The notes beneath the pieces are model-generated. The model had not been told where the DNA came from. It saw only the letters and a list, made by a program, of their open reading frames with translations, and did no database searches. The position numbers and the translations under genes were made by a program. A DNA stretch of 64,000 bases. Source: Panagrolaimus kolymaensis. Taxonomy: Eukaryota > Nematoda > Chromadorea > Rhabditida > Panagrolaimidae. Where the stretch lies: the NCBI GenBank assembly GCA_028622995.1, contig JAJQJQ010000049.1:1922001-1986000 (forward strand). Reading direction: 5' to 3'. Of this stretch, positions 61,001-64,000 are shown in pieces. Every line of letters begins with the position of its first letter. Within the stretch, counting starts at the first letter, position 1.

Positions 61001-64000
61001 AGGCTTAGGCTTAGGCTTAGGCTTAGGCTTAGGCTTAGGCTTAGGCTTAGGCTTAGGCTTAGGCTTAGGCTTAGGCTTAGGCTTAGGCTTAGGCTTAGGC
61101 TTAGGCTTAGGCTTAGGCTTAGGCTTAGGCTTAGGCTTAGGCTTAGGCTTAGGCTTAGGCTTAGGCTTAGGCTTAGGCTTAGGCTTAGGCTTAGGCTTAG
61201 GCTTAGGCTTAGGCTTAGGCTTAGGCTTAGGCTTAGGCTTAGGCTTAGGCTTAGGCTTAGGCTTAGGCTTAGGCTTAGGCTTAGGCTTAGGCTTAGGCTT
61301 AGGCTTAGGCTTAGGCTTAGGCTTAGGCTTAGGCTTAGGCTTAGGCTTAGGCTTAGGCTTAGGCTTAGGCTTAGGCTTAGGCTTAGGCTTAGGCTTAGGC
61401 TTAGGCTTAGGCTTAGGCTTAGGCTTAGGCTTAGGCTTAGGCTTAGGCTTAGGCTTAGGCTTAGGCTTAGGCTTAGGCTTAGGCTTAGGCTTAGGCTTAG
61501 GCTTAGGCTTAGGCTTAGGCTTAGGCTTAGGCTTAGGCTTAGGCTTAGGCTTAGGCTTAGGCTTAGGCTTAGGCTTAGGCTTAGGCTTAGGCTTAGGCTT
61601 AGGCTTAGGCTTAGGCTTAGGCTTAGGCTTAGGCTTAGGCTTAGGCTTAGGCTTAGGCTTAGGCTTAGGCTTAGGCTTAGGCTTAGGCTTAGGCTTAGGC
61701 TTAGGCTTAGGCTTAGGCTTAGGCTTAGGCTTAGGCTTAGGCTTAGGCTTAGGCTTAGGCTTAGGCTTAGGCTTAGGCTTAGGCTTAGGCTTAGGCTTAG
61801 GCTTAGGCTTAGGCTTAGGCTTAGGCTTAGGCTTAGGCTTAGGCTTAGGCTTAGGCTTAGGCTTAGGCTTAGGCTTAGGCTTAGGCTTAGGCTTAGGCTT
61901 AGGCTTAGGCTTAGGCTTAGGCTTAGGCTTAGGCTTAGGCTTAGGCTTAGGCTTAGGCTTAGGCTTAGGCTTAGGCTTAGGCTTAGGCTTAGGCTTAGGC
62001 TTAGGCTTAGGCTTAGGCTTAGGCTTAGGCTTAGGCTTAGGCTTAGGCTTAGGCTTAGGCTTAGGCTTAGGCTTAGGCTTAGGCTTAGGCTTAGGCTTAG
62101 GCTTAGGCTTAGGCTTAGGCTTAGGCTTAGGCTTAGGCTTAGGCTTAGGCTTAGGCTTAGGCTTAGGCTTAGGCTTAGGCTTAGGCTTAGGCTTAGGCTT
62201 AGGCTTAGGCTTAGGCTTAGGCTTAGGCTTAGGCTTAGGCTTAGGCTTAGGCTTAGGCTTAGGCTTAGGCTTAGGCTTAGGCTTAGGCTTAGGCTTAGGC
62301 TTAGGCTTAGGCTTAGGCTTAGGCTTAGGCTTAGGCTTAGGCTTAGGCTTAGGCTTAGGCTTAGGCTTAGGCTTAGGCTTAGGCTTAGGCTTAGGCTTAG
62401 GCTTAGGCTTAGGCTTAGGCTTAGGCTTAGGCTTAGGCTTAGGCTTAGGCTTAGGCTTAGGCTTAGGCTTAGGCTTAGGCTTAGGCTTAGGCTTAGGCTT
62501 AGGCTTAGGCTTAGGCTTAGGCTTAGGCTTAGGCTTAGGCTTAGGCTTAGGCTTAGGCTTAGGCTTAGGCTTAGGCTTAGGCTTAGGCTTAGGCTTAGGC
62601 TTAGGCTTAGGCTTAGGCTTAGGCTTAGGCTTAGGCTTAGGCTTAGGCTTAGGCTTAGGCTTAGGCTTAGGCTTAGGCTTAGGCTTAGGCTTAGGCTTAG
62701 GCTTAGGCTTAGGCTTAGGCTTAGGCTTAGGCTTAGGCTTAGGCTTAGGCTTAGGCTTAGGCTTAGGCTTAGGCTTAGGCTTAGGCTTAGGCTTAGGCTT
62801 AGGCTTAGGCTTAGGCTTAGGCTTAGGCTTAGGCTTAGGCTTAGGCTTAGGCTTAGGCTTAGGCTTAGGCTTAGGCTTAGGCTTAGGCTTAGGCTTAGGC
62901 TTAGGCTTAGGCTTAGGCTTAGGCTTAGGCTTAGGCTTAGGCTTAGGCTTAGGCTTAGGCTTAGGCTTAGGCTTAGGCTTAGGCTTAGGCTTAGGCTTAG
63001 GCTTAGGCTTAGGCTTAGGCTTAGGCTTAGGCTTAGGCTTAGGCTTAGGCTTAGGCTTAGGCTTAGGCTTAGGCTTAGGCTTAGGCTTAGGCTTAGGCTT
63101 AGGCTTAGGCTTAGGCTTAGGCTTAGGCTTAGCTTAGGCTTAGGCTTAGGCTTAGGCTTAGGCTTAGGCTTAGGCTTAGGCTTAGGCTTAGGCTTAGGCT
63201 TAGGCTTAGGCTTAGGCTTAGGCTTAGGCTTAGGCTTAGGCTTAGGCTTAGGCTTAGGCTTAGGCTTAGGCTTAGGCTTAGGCTTAGGCTTAGGCTTAGG
63301 CTTAGGCTTAGGCTTAGGCTTAGGCTTAGGCTTAGGCTTAGGCTTAGGCTTAGGCTTAGGCTTAGGCTTAGGCTTAGGCTTAGGCTTAGGCTTAGGCTTA
63401 GGCTTAGGCTTAGGCTTAGGCTTAGGCTTAGGCTTAGGCTTAGGCTTAGGCTTAGGCTTAGGCTTAGGCTTAGGCTTAGGCTTAGGCTTAGGCTTAGGCT
63501 TAGGCTTAGGCTTAGGCTTAGGCTTAGGCTTAGGCTTAGGCTTAGGCTTAGGCTTAGGCTTAGGCTTAGGCTTAGGCTTAGGCTTAGGCTTAGGCTTAGG
63601 CTTAGGCTTAGGCTTAGGCTTAGGCTTAGGCTTAGGCTTAGGCTTAGGCTTAGGCTTAGGCTTAGGCTTAGGCTTAGGCTTAGGCTTAGGCTTAGGCTTA
63701 GGCTTAGGCTTAGGCTTAGGCTTAGGCTTAGGCTTAGGCTTAGGCTTAGGCTTAGGCTTAGGCTTAGGCTTAGGCTTAGGCTTAGGCTTAGGCTTAGGCT
63801 TAGGCTTAGGCTTAGGCTTAGGCTTAGGCTTAGGCTTAGGCTTAGGCTTAGGCTTAGGCTTAGGCTTAGGCTTAGGCTTAGGCTTAGGCTTAGGCTTAGG
63901 CTTAGGCTTAGGCTTAGGCTTAGGCTTAGGCTTAGGCTTAGGCTTAGGCTTAGGCTTAGGCTTAGGCTTAGGCTTAGGCTTAGGCTTAGGCTTAGGCTTA
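58051..64000 (+). repeat. Telomere, (TTAGGC)n, reaching the window end
   Basis: About 990 units of the canonical nematode telomere hexamer over 5.95 kb, with the TTAGGC strand running 5'-3' towards the right end, as expected for a natural right terminus. The array is very homogeneous except for five G-tract variants (59389-59395, 59415-59422, 59448-59455, 59475-59481, 60026-60032) and single-base deletions at about 60214 and 63132. Confidence 0.98.

Noticed and set aside
58051..64000. Interstitial telomere-like array inside the chromosome
   Set aside because: The array runs to the window end without other sequence and in the orientation of a right terminus, so a true telomere is simpler.

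Overview
The window is the right-hand end of a nematode chromosome. Its last 5.95 kb (58051-64000) is an almost uninterrupted (TTAGGC)n array with the G-rich strand running towards the end, which is the classical nematode telomere repeat in the orientation of a true right terminus. The genes agree: many short introns of about 40-60 bp with GTAAG/TTTTAG-type borders, very AT-rich intergenic DNA full of A/T homopolymers, and nematode-type protein families (invertebrate chloride-channel subunit, ShK domain, FARP-like protein without a RhoGEF, three-CH filamin). I cannot fix the species. It looks like a chromadorean nematode that is not Caenorhabditis.

Layout from left to right, nearly all genes on the minus strand: a divergent eL22-like ribosomal protein cut by the left edge (27-364); a complete nine-exon Cys-loop chloride-channel subunit (1103-3625); a gene-free stretch holding a 2.2-kb foldback element with 412-bp arms, one of them split by an 891-bp insert (5445-7642); a 23.6-kb filamin gene of the fln-2/jitterbug type with three CH domains, more than 20 Ig-like filamin repeats and apparent internal start sites (8948-32553), one of whose introns carries an 809-bp hAT-type MITE with 8-bp target duplications (23252-24060); a three-exon 75-aa membrane microprotein (35658-36330); an unknown 100-aa ORF (37210-37512); a plus-strand ShK-domain fragment (38079-38351); phosphatidylinositol 4-kinase beta (38675-42310); an unknown 195-aa protein (42864-43451); a plus-strand serpin (43829-45490); a FARP/FRM-3-like FERM protein (45728-51352); a gene-poor 4.7-kb stretch; and a divergent Hsp70-like gene (56008-57743) that starts only about 0.3 kb from the telomere.

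Exon models were built by hand from splice signals and reading phase. For the channel, kinase, FERM, serpin and Hsp70-like genes, and for the 3' half of the filamin, the summed exon lengths are divisible by three with no internal stop. Several products act at the cell cortex or synapse (filamin, FRM-3-like scaffold, ligand-gated channel, PI4P-producing kinase), but they are separate genes of separate function. I see no operon with overlapping or closely spaced coding regions and no new multi-gene system. The most unusual items are the kinase intron without an AG acceptor, the reading-phase break between filamin exons 6 and 7, the split foldback element, the rearranged Hsp70-like subtelomeric gene and the G-tract variants inside the telomere.
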